Shown: positions 8,109-15,956, counted from the stretch's first letter. The stretch is 19,141 bases of DNA from JAAYWY01 sp050945275 (GCA_050945275.1 JBMNSQ010000022.1:1-19141); one strand, 5' to 3'. The notes: generated by a model from the letters alone, not told the origin. A program made the numbers and translations.

Positions 8109-9056
8109 TTAACTAACCCCTTTCAGCTCCGCAAGAGTCTTTTCCAAAGAAGATACATCTTCGACATTAAATGAGCGTACTTGCCGATCAATACGTTTTA
8201 AAAACCCATTAAGAGCCTTACCGGGCCCAACTTCAATAAACACGTCAATCCCATCAGCGATAAGTTTTAATATGGAGTCCTCCCACATTACAGGTGAACT
8301 TACCTGGCGCACAAGAAGTTCCTTTATTTCTTCCCCCGTGGTAACATAGTCGCCCGTAACATTAGCTACCACAGGTATTGAAGGCGGCCTCACGTCGACT
8401 TTAGCTAGAACCTTCGCTAGTCTTTCCCCTGCCGGAGCTAGCAAGCTTGAATGAAAGGGACCACTTACTCTAAGCGGTCTAAATTTGCCTCCTCTTGCCA
8501 CCACCATATCGCTAGTCTCATCTACGACATTAGTCTGTCCGGCAATAACCACCTGCCCGGGACAATTATAGTTGGCTGGCTCTACTACACCACCTCTTCG
8601 CTGAGCTTCTTCGCAAACGGCAATGACTTCTTCGCGACTAAGACCTAGTATTGCAGCCATGGTTCCTTCTCCGGTAGGGACAGCTTCTTCCATAAAGCGG
8701 CCCCGCTTATGGACCAAGGAAAGAGCCACATCGAAATCAAGGCTTTGAGCTACCACTAAAGCTGCATATTCGCCTAAACTTAGCCCGGCAGTTGCAGAAG
8801 GACAAATACCTTCTTGTTTAAGTACTGCGAAGCAGGCTAGGCTAGCAGCAACAATAGCCGGCTGTGTATTTTCTGTACGAATGAGCTCCTCTTCGGGACC
8901 GTTAAAACAAAGATCACTGATTGAGAATCCCAAAGCCTCATCAGCGGCCGCAAATGCCTCTCGAGCAACGCTGTAGTGCTTAGCCAATTGTTTTCCCATA
9001 CCTACATACTGCGCACCCTGACCAGGAAATAGCACGGCAACGCTTAGCCTACTCAT
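8109..9056 (-). CDS. fabD: Malonyl-CoA:ACP transacylase
   Basis: Moves malonyl from CoA to acyl carrier protein, supplying the two-carbon donor for FabH and FabF. The 315-residue protein has the oxyanion motif PGQGAQ at 11-16, nucleophile Ser93 in GLSLGEYAAL (91-100), Arg118 that binds the malonyl carboxylate, and catalytic His202 in SGPFHSSLL. Length is normal. Its ATG overlaps the fabK stop in an ATGA (9053-9056), so translation is coupled; fabG follows after one base. Confidence 0.97.
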   Translation of the reverse strand: MSRLSVAVLFPGQGAQYVGMGKQLAKHYSVAREAFAAADEALGFSISDLCFNGPEEELIRTENTQPAIVAASLACFAVLKQEGICPSATAGLSLGEYAALVVAQSLDFDVALSLVHKRGRFMEEAVPTGEGTMAAILGLSREEVIAVCEEAQRRGGVVEPANYNCPGQVVIAGQTNVVDETSDMVVARGGKFRPLRVSGPFHSSLLAPAGERLAKVLAKVDVRPPSIPVVANVTGDYVTTGEEIKELLVRQVSSPVMWEDSILKLIADGIDVFIEVGPGKALNGFLKRIDRQVRSFNVEDVSSLEKTLAELKGVS

Positions 9057-10027
9057 ACTTCCACTAGTCCCACTAATTTGTTGTCGCTAAAAGTCTGGCG
9101 TCCCAGTGTTCGCAAAACATGGTGGGCCTCTTTAATCATCTGAGACATTATATTACTTACCGGTAATATCTCTTTCACCATACCTGCTACCTGGCCGCAC
9201 ATGAGAGAACCGTACTCTATATCTCCATCTTGAACCGCCGCCCGAAGTCTGCCCGTCCCTAGCGTCAGTATCTCTTCTTGGCTGGCTCCGTGCCCTTCCA
9301 TAACAGCAAACTCTCGGGTTAATTTGTTCTTAAGTACTCGCACCGGATGGCCAATGCTGGCCCCTGTTACCACTGTAGAGCGGTCCTTGGCCTTAACAAT
9401 AGCTTCTTTGTATTTGTGATGAACTTCACATTCTGCACTAGCTACAAACCGCGTGCCCATTTGCACACCTTCGGCTCCTAAGACTAGTGCTGCCGCCAGC
9501 GAACGTCCGTCGGCAATACCACCGGCGGCTATAACCGGTATATTAACTGCTGACACCACTTGCGGCAGTAATGCCATGGTTGTGGTTTCGCCTACATGGC
9601 CACCACATTCCATGCCTTCGGCAATAATAGCATCGGCACCGATGCGCTCCAAACGTTTGGCTAATGCCACCGACGATACTACTGGGACAACTTTAATGTG
9701 GTGATCTTTAAACCGTGGCATATCCTTTCCCGGATTACCGGCCCCAGTGGTTACCACAGGTACGTTTTCTTCGATAACTACATTTACAACTTCTTCGACG
9801 GATGGGGACAGATAATAAACATTAACACCAAAAGGTTTGGTGGTAAGACTCTTGCATTTTCTAATCTCTTGCCTTAATAATTCTCCCGGCATATTACCGG
9901 CACCTATTATACCAAGCCCACCAGCATTAGATACCGCCGCTGCCAGCTGTGCCGTAGCTACCCAAGCCATACCGCCTTGCAGAATTGGGTGCTCGATGCC
10001 AAAGAGATCACAGATTCTCGTCCGCAT
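9053..10027 (-). CDS. fabK: FMN-dependent enoyl-ACP reductase II
   Basis: Catalyses the last reduction in each elongation cycle with FMN and NAD(P)H. FabK is unrelated to FabI and is known for insensitivity to triclosan. The 324-residue TIM barrel begins with ICDLFGIEHPILQGGM, has GGLGIIGAG, and carries GMECGGHVGETTTM, in which His144 has the same number as the catalytic His of Streptococcus pneumoniae FabK. GGIADGRS and GTRFVAS form the FMN-phosphate region. The related nitronate monooxygenase family is the main alternative, but the position between fabH and fabD favours FabK. The ATG has a GGAGGAGGAG site; the gap after fabH is 28 bases. Confidence 0.93.
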   Translation of the reverse strand: MRTRICDLFGIEHPILQGGMAWVATAQLAAAVSNAGGLGIIGAGNMPGELLRQEIRKCKSLTTKPFGVNVYYLSPSVEEVVNVVIEENVPVVTTGAGNPGKDMPRFKDHHIKVVPVVSSVALAKRLERIGADAIIAEGMECGGHVGETTTMALLPQVVSAVNIPVIAAGGIADGRSLAAALVLGAEGVQMGTRFVASAECEVHHKYKEAIVKAKDRSTVVTGASIGHPVRVLKNKLTREFAVMEGHGASQEEILTLGTGRLRAAVQDGDIEYGSLMCGQVAGMVKEILPVSNIMSQMIKEAHHVLRTLGRQTFSDNKLVGLVEV

Positions 10028-10055
10028 AACATCTCCTCCTCCAATTAACCTACTC

Positions 10056-11048
10056 CTAACCCCATTTTAAGACGGCAGAACCCCAAGTAAGACCAGCGCC
10101 AAATCCAACTAGGACTAATACATCGCCCGGCTTAAAACGTCCGGCATCGGCTGCTTCGGCCAAAGCCACTGGGATAGAAGCCGACGACATGTTGCCGTAA
10201 CGGTCTAGATTCACCAGTACTCGATCCTTGGGTAAACGCAACCTTTTCGCGGCCGCGTCTATAATACGCTGGTTAGCCTGGTGCGGAATAAGGTAGGTAA
10301 CATCTTCCAGAGCAAGGTCCGCTTCCGTTAATGCCTCAAGAGCTGCTTCCCCCATGATGCGAACGGCAAACTTAAATACTTCTGTTCCATTCATGTGAAT
10401 ATATTGTTGTCCTTGTTGCAGAGCTTTCTCATCCAGAGGAAGACGGGATCCACCGGCGGGCACACAAAGATACTGGCCACCGCTACCATCAGACCCTAAA
10501 TGGGTGGACAAAATTCCTTGGCCTTGGCGGCAAGGGCCGAGCACCACGGCTGCTGCCCCGTCACCAAAGAGCACACAGGTGTTTCGGTCTTCCCAATTAA
10601 CAAGACGCGATAAGATATCTACCCCAACGATAAGCACATAATCATAAGTGCTACTTTGGACAAACTGTCCCCCCACAGCCAGGCCATAGAGAAACCCGGT
10701 GCAACCAGCCTCCAAGTCAAAAGCGCCGGCATTCTTGGCTCCTAGCTGCTGCTGCAGTAAACATGCCGTTGCCGGAAATACCATATCCGGCGTTACTGTA
10801 GCCACGATAATTAGACCAACCTTATCAGGGGTTATGCCAGCCTTTTTGAGCGCCGCTTCAGCCGCATCAAAAGCCAAATCAGACGCAGCCTGGTCAGGAG
10901 CAGCGATCTGCCGCTCCCGAATTCCGGTACGAGTTGTAATCCACTCATCGGAAGTATCCACCATTTTCTCTAGGTCGTGGTTAGTTAGTGTTCTAGAAGG
11001 CAGGGCTTTGCCCCATCCGATTATTGTTACCCCTCGCCCCGTAGTCAT
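10056..11048 (-). CDS. fabH: Beta-ketoacyl-ACP synthase III
   Basis: Starts fatty acid synthesis by condensing an acyl-CoA (acetyl-CoA or a branched primer) with malonyl-ACP. The 330-residue thiolase-fold protein shows the catalytic triad Cys116 (EAGCTGF), His256 (IPHQANQR) and Asn286 (YGNMSSAS), and the C-terminal GFGAGLTWGSAVLKW. Length and motifs are standard. The primer preference cannot be read from the sequence. ATG start, with AGTGAGGA about 8 bases upstream, only 2 bases after plsX. Confidence 0.97.
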   Translation of the reverse strand: MTTGRGVTIIGWGKALPSRTLTNHDLEKMVDTSDEWITTRTGIRERQIAAPDQAASDLAFDAAEAALKKAGITPDKVGLIIVATVTPDMVFPATACLLQQQLGAKNAGAFDLEAGCTGFLYGLAVGGQFVQSSTYDYVLIVGVDILSRLVNWEDRNTCVLFGDGAAAVVLGPCRQGQGILSTHLGSDGSGGQYLCVPAGGSRLPLDEKALQQGQQYIHMNGTEVFKFAVRIMGEAALEALTEADLALEDVTYLIPHQANQRIIDAAAKRLRLPKDRVLVNLDRYGNMSSASIPVALAEAADAGRFKPGDVLVLVGFGAGLTWGSAVLKWG

Positions 11049-11050
11049 TA

Positions 11051-12061
11051 CTATTCCTCACTTTCGTCTGATTCCTGCTCAATCAAGGCAGCAATTCTTT
11101 TGGTCACGTCTTCTTGCACAGCTTCCTTAGCCACGCGGATAGCATTTACGATAGCCTGGGAGTTAGATGAGCCGTGACAAATAACCACCGGATGCTTTAG
11201 CCCCAGTAGCTGTGCCCCACCGTATTCTTCGTAGCTCATCCGCTTTTTCAGGCCTCGAAAAGCCGGCCTAGTCAAATGTGCTCCTATTTTGGTACTAAAA
11301 CCCAAAGTATCTATTTCAGTCTTCAGCATTTCCATTAACGCTGCTGATAATCCCTCAGCCAATTTTAATACGAGGTTGCCGCTAAAACCATCAGTCACCA
11401 CTACATCAGAGAGGCCCAGGGGAAGATCGCGACTTTCAATGTTGCCAATAAAATTAAGCTTAGAAGAAGACAAAAGTTTATGTGCTTCCTGCAGCACGGG
11501 AGTGCCTTTTTCGGGTTCGGAACCGATGTTTAAGAGGGCCACCTTCGGCTTATTCCATCCCAAGACTGTCTCTACGTAGAGGCTTCCCATCTGGGCAAAC
11601 TGAAGTAAGTATCGCGGCTTTACTTCCACATTGGCACCAGCATCGATAAGTAAAGAATAGCCGCGGGTCGTCGGGAAAGGAGCAGCTATCGCTGGCCGAT
11701 CCACACCAGGCAAACGCCCTAGGCCAAACAATGAAAACGCCATTGTCGCCCCGGTGTTGCCAGCTGAGACCAATGCCTGGGCCTCTCCTTTTTTGATCAG
11801 CTTTATCGCCACCGCCAAAGAACTGTCTTTCTTTCGCCTAAGAGCCAATGTGGGATGATCAGACATCTGGACCTTTTGGCTGGCAGGTACTATCTCTACC
11901 CCGGATGCCGACAAACCGGCCTCCCCAGCTACACGTTCTATCTCATCCGGTCGCCCAACCAGGGCAATTTTTATACCGAAACGAGAAGCAGCCAAGGCAG
12001 CACCCTTGGCCATTTCCAGCGGCGCTAAGTCCCCACCCATGGCATCCACTGCTATCTTCAT
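11051..12061 (-). CDS. plsX: Phosphate acyltransferase PlsX
   Basis: Converts acyl-ACP to acyl-phosphate, the acyl donor used by PlsY to make lysophosphatidic acid; it is a peripheral membrane enzyme linking fatty acid and phospholipid synthesis. The 336 residues begin MKIAVDAMGGDLAP and contain SAGNTGA (99-105), NIGSEPEKG (178-186), VVTDGFSGN (221-229) and CHGSSN near residue 300, all standard for PlsX. The C-terminal tail is acidic. The ATG overlaps the fapR stop (ATGA at 12058-12061), so the two are translationally coupled. Confidence 0.97.
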   Translation of the reverse strand: MKIAVDAMGGDLAPLEMAKGAALAASRFGIKIALVGRPDEIERVAGEAGLSASGVEIVPASQKVQMSDHPTLALRRKKDSSLAVAIKLIKKGEAQALVSAGNTGATMAFSLFGLGRLPGVDRPAIAAPFPTTRGYSLLIDAGANVEVKPRYLLQFAQMGSLYVETVLGWNKPKVALLNIGSEPEKGTPVLQEAHKLLSSSKLNFIGNIESRDLPLGLSDVVVTDGFSGNLVLKLAEGLSAALMEMLKTEIDTLGFSTKIGAHLTRPAFRGLKKRMSYEEYGGAQLLGLKHPVVICHGSSNSQAIVNAIRVAKEAVQEDVTKRIAALIEQESDESEE

Positions 12062-12651
12062 GGTTCATCGTTACCCCCCTTTTGATCCAAAGATACCATA
12101 ATGAATTTAGCCCGAAACACCTCTATGCTCTCCCTAAAAGTACGTACCGCTACAAAATACTTGTTCTGCCGTCGGCGGGTAACTTCGGCCCGAGCCACCA
12201 AGTTCTGGCCTACCAACACTGGGTGCTTATATTTTATATTGGCTACTCCGGTTACGGCCGCCTCAGCATCAATAACAGCTAAGGCCAAAGATTCGGCCTG
12301 AGCAAAAATGAAATGCCCGCGCACAACCCCCGACTTTTCAAATACCATCTCAGCGGTGGTTTTGAGCACGGACAACGCATGTACTCCGCGCTCCAAATCG
12401 TATAACTCACCGATAACCTCTTGCCCCTTTAGTGCTCTCAGCTGTTGGTACGCTCCTTCGGCCACTCTTAGAGTACGTACTCTAAGCTCAGGGATACCGA
12501 GTTCTAATCGGTCCAAACGTATAGTCTGGGTGCTCACGCCGTAACGATTGGCGAGCTTTTCATCAGTAACAAACGGGTCATCTTCAACTGCCTGACGAAC
12601 GGACTTCAGTCTTTCAGGTTTAGCTAACCTTTTTTTAATCAAAATTAACAC
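12058..12651 (-). CDS. fapR: Fatty acid biosynthesis repressor FapR
   Basis: Global regulator of lipid synthesis in Bacillota; binds operators as a dimer and is released by malonyl-CoA. The 197-residue protein has an N-terminal helix-turn-helix (about 15-60; GVSTQTIRLDRLELGIPELR at 38-57 is the recognition region shared with B. subtilis FapR) and a C-terminal hot-dog ligand domain (about 80-190) with VVRGHFIFAQAESLALAVID near 109-128. The GTG at 12649-12651 is preceded by AAAGG very close by; the TTG at codon 4 has AGGTG six bases upstream and is an equally possible start, giving MIKKRLAKPER. First gene of the lipid operon, overlapping plsX by 4 bases and likely autoregulated. Confidence 0.95.
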   Translation of the reverse strand: MLILIKKRLAKPERLKSVRQAVEDDPFVTDEKLANRYGVSTQTIRLDRLELGIPELRVRTLRVAEGAYQQLRALKGQEVIGELYDLERGVHALSVLKTTAEMVFEKSGVVRGHFIFAQAESLALAVIDAEAAVTGVANIKYKHPVLVGQNLVARAEVTRRRQNKYFVAVRTFRESIEVFRAKFIMVSLDQKGGNDEP

Positions 12652-12695
12652 CTGCCTTTAATAGCTGGTTATATATGTAGGTAATATTAATATAG

Positions 12696-12724
12696 AGTAT
12701 ACCTTCTTGCTAAACACTATGCAA
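12696..12724 (-). promoter_or_regulatory. Sigma-A promoter of the fapR-plsX-fab operon
   Basis: On the minus strand TTGCAT (12724-12719), a 17-base spacer and TATACT (12701-12696). It lies after the rpmF terminator and about 45 bases before the fapR start. The A/T-rich initial transcribed region (12671-12690) contains TTACCT, a weak partial match to the FapR operator half-site TTAGTACCT. Confidence 0.7.
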
Positions 12725-12740
12725 GCCATATTTAACCGTC

Positions 12741-12787
12741 AAACACAAAAAGAGGCAGCTTCTTAACTCGTAAGAAACTGCCTCTTT
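12741..12787 (-). terminator. Rho-independent terminator after rpmF
   Basis: On the minus strand AAAGAGGCAG (12787-12778) pairs with CTGCCTCTTT (12758-12749), and inside it TTCTTA pairs with TAAGAA around a 5-base loop. The stem is followed by TTTGTGTTTG. It lies 18 bases after the rpmF stop and separates yceD-rpmF from the fapR promoter. Confidence 0.88.
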
Positions 12788-12804
12788 GATTTGCTTACTA
12801 TAAC

Positions 12805-12981
12805 CTACTCGGCTTTTACCACTTCTTTACCATCATAGAAACCACAGGCAGGGCACACCCGATGCGGCATGGTTAATTCATGGCATTGGGGGCACTCAAT
12901 TAAACCAGGTAACGTTAATTTCCACTGAGCACGCCGCCGACGAGTGCGGCACTTTGACATCTTCTTTTTCGGCTGAGCCAT
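12805..12981 (-). CDS. rpmF: Ribosomal protein L32 (zinc-binding form)
   Basis: Small protein of the 50S subunit, 58 residues. It begins MAQPKKKMSKCRTRRRRAQW, typical of L32, and carries two CxxC pairs (Cys30/Cys33 in ECPQC and Cys43/Cys46 in VCPAC), the zinc-binding form. ATG at 12979-12981 with GAGGGGGTG upstream; TAG at 12805-12807. It follows yceD after 19 bases, the conserved pairing in many bacteria, and is followed by a strong terminator. Confidence 0.96.
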   Translation of the reverse strand: MAQPKKKMSKCRTRRRRAQWKLTLPGLIECPQCHELTMPHRVCPACGFYDGKEVVKAE

Positions 12982-13000
12982 ATGTGCACCCCCTCTTTAA

Positions 13001-13534
13001 TCAATTTTTAATGAAATCACTCAGTACTGCTAGTCGCGGGTCAATTTTTTCTTCGTGGCAGGTACACGATCCAATATTAAGATTCTGCCCGCAGCTACAA
13101 CACAGTCCCTTACAATCGGTGCTACAAAGAGGTTTCATAGGAAGAGCTAACCAGATAGTGTCTTTTATGTCTGGAGCTAAATCAAGCTCATCTCCGCTAA
13201 ATGATTGAAAACCGATTTGGATTTTGTCTTCCGCTTCATCAGTTTCTTCCTGCCTTCCCATCTCCCGGTAGCCCATGGTAAACGGCACATTTAACGTCAG
13301 ATCGATTACTTCCAAACAGCGGCTACAGGGTACCGTAAGAACAGCCTTGATTTGGCCTTGAGCTAACAGCAATTCCCCTGTATTCGTAAGCTCTAGATCG
13401 ACTCTAACCGGCTCCGCAAAAACTAGTTTCTCGCCATCCCAATTTAGTGGTGGCCAGTCATCAGCAATGTTGACCTTTAAACTTGAGCCTACCTTATACC
13501 GTATGGAACTGATATCCACCTGCACGCGCCTCAC
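13001..13534 (-). CDS. yceD: YceD/DUF177 family protein (23S rRNA accumulation factor)
   Basis: Member of the family encoded next to rpmF in most bacteria; in E. coli YceD is linked to 23S rRNA accumulation, while the mechanism is not known. The 177 residues contain an N-terminal beta-rich part, CSRC at 70-73, an acidic stretch near 95-104 and a C-terminal Cys-rich part (PLCSTDCKGLCCSCG at 135-149, then SCTCHEE) ending IDPRLAVLSDF, all typical. The frame opens with GTG at 13532-13534, but AGGTGAGG overlaps this start; the GTG at codon 6 (13519) has that ribosome site about 9 bases upstream and gives MDISSI, closer to family N-termini. It is transcribed from a consensus promoter overlapping the end of ackA, in an operon with rpmF. 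Confidence 0.9.
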   Translation of the reverse strand: MRRVQVDISSIRYKVGSSLKVNIADDWPPLNWDGEKLVFAEPVRVDLELTNTGELLLAQGQIKAVLTVPCSRCLEVIDLTLNVPFTMGYREMGRQEETDEAEDKIQIGFQSFSGDELDLAPDIKDTIWLALPMKPLCSTDCKGLCCSCGQNLNIGSCTCHEEKIDPRLAVLSDFIKN

Positions 13535-13549
13535 CTGCTTAACGTTAGT

Positions 13550-13578
13550 ATTATACTTTTACCCATCGCCGGTGTCAA
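13550..13578 (-). promoter_or_regulatory. Consensus sigma-A promoter of yceD-rpmF
   Basis: On the minus strand TTGACA (13578-13573), exactly 17 bases, then TATAAT (13555-13550): a perfect match in both hexamers and spacing. The -35 overlaps the ackA stop codon (TGA at 13577-13575). Predicted transcription start near 13543, about 10 bases before the upstream GTG. Confidence 0.9.
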
Positions 13579-14777
13579 TCGACCTTTTTGGTAACTAAAG
13601 CAGCCGTTTCTTGGGCAATCATTAATTCTTCATTAGTTGGTATAACTAAAATCCGCACCTGGCTATCTGGGGTTGATATGTCGATTTCCTGCCCGCGGGT
13701 ATTGTTCTTGGCCGAATCCATCTTTGCACCCAAAAATTCCAGCCCTTGGCAAATCTGGTGACGAATAGTGGTACTATTTTCACCAATACCAGCGGTAAAT
13801 ATAATAGCATCCAAGCCACCCATAGCCGCACTGTAGGCGCCAATATACTTACGTGTAAGATAACAAAGGATATCTAAGGCTAACTTAGCCCGCTCGTTAC
13901 CTTCATCGGCCGCTGCTTCCACATCGCGAGCATCGGACGAGATACCAGAAATACCCAGCAAACCACTTTGTTTATAAATAATATCATTCATCTCGGCTGG
14001 CGATAAGTTAGCCTGCTGCATCAAATACGGCAAGACAGCCGGATCCACGTCCCCGGAACGAGTTCCCATAATGGTACCGGAAATCGTACCAAAGCCGAGC
14101 GATGTATCAACTGACAGGCCGCCCTTCACTGCTGTAATACTGGATCCATTGCCTAAGTGGCAGGTTACTAGTTTTAGCTCATTAAGAGGACGTCCTAGAA
14201 GTTTAGCTGCTCGCCCGGCTACATATTTATGGGATGTTCCATGGAACCCATAGCGACGAACACCGTACTTTTCGTAGAACTCATAAGGCAAACCGTAGAC
14301 ATAGGCCTCGGCAGGCATAGTCTGGTGGAAAGCAGTATCAAACACAGCCACCTGCGCTACGTCAGGTAATAGTGCCCGACAAGCCTCAATACCGATGATG
14401 TTAGCTGGATTATGGAGAGGGGCTAGATCAGAGCAGTCTCTTAAAGTAGCCATAACTTCTTCGTTTATGACCACCGAATCGGCGAACTTTTCCCCACCGT
14501 GGACAACTCTATGTCCCACCGCAGCAATCTCGTCTAGGCTTTGCAAGGCTCCATGCCCAGGATTTAGCAAAGCATCAACCACCAACTTAATACCCACTTT
14601 ATGATCAGGAATATCCATTTCCTGCTTAATTTTCTGTCCGTTGGTACGATGAGTAATAAGTGAGCCTTCGATACCGATCCGTTCAACTAAACCCTTGGCC
14701 ATCACTTTGTCACCGTTGGTATCTATCAGCTGATATTTCAACGAGGAACTCCCGCAGTTAATCACTAAGATTTTCAT
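13575..14777 (-). CDS. ackA: Acetate kinase
   Basis: Interconverts acetyl phosphate + ADP and acetate + ATP; with Pta it yields ATP during fermentation or activates acetate. The 400-residue ASKHA-fold enzyme has the phosphate motif VINCGSSSLKY (Asn7), HRVVHGG with Arg90, FDTAFH with Asp148, GFHGTSH (His179 region), HLGNGSS near 207-213, MGTRSGDVDP with Arg240, FTAGIGENS and TNEELMIA (Glu383/384), equivalent to the catalytic residues of the Methanosarcina thermophila enzyme. ATG with AGAGGGGTG upstream, 17 bases after pta. No terminator is visible after it; instead the promoter of yceD overlaps its stop. Confidence 0.98.
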   Translation of the reverse strand: MKILVINCGSSSLKYQLIDTNGDKVMAKGLVERIGIEGSLITHRTNGQKIKQEMDIPDHKVGIKLVVDALLNPGHGALQSLDEIAAVGHRVVHGGEKFADSVVINEEVMATLRDCSDLAPLHNPANIIGIEACRALLPDVAQVAVFDTAFHQTMPAEAYVYGLPYEFYEKYGVRRYGFHGTSHKYVAGRAAKLLGRPLNELKLVTCHLGNGSSITAVKGGLSVDTSLGFGTISGTIMGTRSGDVDPAVLPYLMQQANLSPAEMNDIIYKQSGLLGISGISSDARDVEAAADEGNERAKLALDILCYLTRKYIGAYSAAMGGLDAIIFTAGIGENSTTIRHQICQGLEFLGAKMDSAKNNTRGQEIDISTPDSQVRILVIPTNEELMIAQETAALVTKKVD

Positions 14778-14794
14778 AAAGTCACACCCCTCTA

Positions 14795-15787
14795 CTATGC
14801 ACCTTGTACAGCCGTAATAGCGATCACATTTACGATATCCTCTACACTGGATCCACGCGATAGGTCATTCACAGGGAGAGCCATCCCCTGAGAAACAGGC
14901 CCAATGGCCTCAGCCTTAGCTAACCGTTGTACTAATTTATAGCCGATATTGGCCGATTGTAAGTCAGGGAATATAAGTACGTTGGCCTTACCCGCCACTT
15001 TGCTCTCTGGTGCTTTGCTTTGGCCCACACTAGGAACGATAGCCGCATCTAGCTGCAGCTCCCCATCCAGTTCTAATTCCGGGGCTAATTCACGAGCTAT
15101 CTTCGTAGCTTGGACGACCTTGTCCACCAACTCGTGCTGGGCACTGCCTTTAGTGGAGAAGGATAACATAGCTACTCGTGGCTCAATCCCAGCCAAGGCC
15201 TGACCTGTTCGAGCTGATGCCACGGCAATGGCCGCTAGCTGTTCAGCGCTTGGATTTGGATTAAGCGCGCAGTCGGACATAACAAATACACCGTCTTCTC
15301 CTAGTGAACAATCAGGTACTACCATAATAAAAGCACTGGATACCAAAGATATGCCAGGCGCTGTCTTGATAATTTGTAGGGCTGGTCGAAAAGTGTCAGC
15401 AGTAGTGTTAGCCGCCCCGCCTACATAACCATCAGCATCACCTTGTTTAACCATCATAGCAGCATAATACATCGGATTGGCCACCAATTTTTTGGCATCT
15501 TTTAGTGTAAGGCCTTTTTTCTTTCGCAGCTCACACAAGGACGTGGCATAAGCTTCAGCTTCTTTGGCCTGATTAGGATCAACAATGTCAACAGCGGTTG
15601 TTTCGCTACCAATCCTTGTCAGTAAATCTTTAATATCATCCTTCTTACCGATAAGCACTGGCCGAGCCAAACCTTGTTCTTTCGCTATAACAGCCGCCTT
15701 CACTACCCGTTCATCGGTACCCTCTGGAAGCGCTATCGTCTTGCCCAAACGTTTCGCCTCTTGGTAAATCCGTTCCATTACACTCAT
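14795..15787 (-). CDS. pta: Phosphate acetyltransferase
   Basis: Interconverts acetyl-CoA + phosphate and acetyl phosphate + CoA, the partner reaction of acetate kinase. At 330 residues it is the short single-domain form, without the N-terminal regulatory domains of the long enterobacterial enzyme. It shows PEGTDERVVKAA at 21-32, DGYVGGAANTTADTFRPALQ (119-138), CALNPNPSAEQLA, and NDLSRGSS near 307-314, whose Ser310/Arg311 correspond to the active-site pair of the Methanosarcina enzyme. ATG with AGGGG 4 bases upstream; a second ATG at codon 4 is also possible. It is preceded by a long untranslated leader (15788-15970) and is transcribed with ackA. Confidence 0.97.
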   Translation of the reverse strand: MSVMERIYQEAKRLGKTIALPEGTDERVVKAAVIAKEQGLARPVLIGKKDDIKDLLTRIGSETTAVDIVDPNQAKEAEAYATSLCELRKKKGLTLKDAKKLVANPMYYAAMMVKQGDADGYVGGAANTTADTFRPALQIIKTAPGISLVSSAFIMVVPDCSLGEDGVFVMSDCALNPNPSAEQLAAIAVASARTGQALAGIEPRVAMLSFSTKGSAQHELVDKVVQATKIARELAPELELDGELQLDAAIVPSVGQSKAPESKVAGKANVLIFPDLQSANIGYKLVQRLAKAEAIGPVSQGMALPVNDLSRGSSVEDIVNVIAITAVQGA

Positions 15788-15942
15788 CTTTCCCCTGGCT
15801 ATGTTGCCCTAACGCTCTAGGGCTACCCCCTGCCAGTTTTCGCTCCTTCCGTTGCTATAATCGTCCTGCTTTGGCAGGCTCAAGCTTGGGGGGGTGTTCT
15901 TACCGTGAGCCCCTTTCCTCATATAGTCTTGGCTAACAAAGT
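15788..15942 (-). other. Possible structured 5' leader RNA of pta-ackA
   Basis: Gene-free region just before pta with several exact pairings on the minus strand: GGCTCA (15911-15906) with TGAGCC (15882-15877); CCTGC with GCAGG locally (15878-15865); CCTGCCA (15878-15872) with TGGCAGG (15835-15829); GCCCTA with TAGGGC (15823-15818 with 15811-15806); and CTGGC (15836-15832) with GCCAG (15799-15795). The last arm touches the first base and flank of the pta ribosome site AGGGG (15796-15792). Pairings using 15829-15836 exclude each other, so two states are possible, one hiding and one freeing the ribosome site. It matches no riboswitch class I can recognise. A dispersed repeat is an alternative. 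Confidence 0.4.
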
Positions 15943-15956
15943 GATAATATGTTATC
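15943..15956. promoter_or_regulatory. Short palindrome GATAA-N4-TTATC
   Basis: Perfect 5-base arms around 4 bases, upstream of the pta leader. It could be an operator or a small hairpin, but it is short and A/T-rich enough to arise by chance. Confidence 0.2.
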
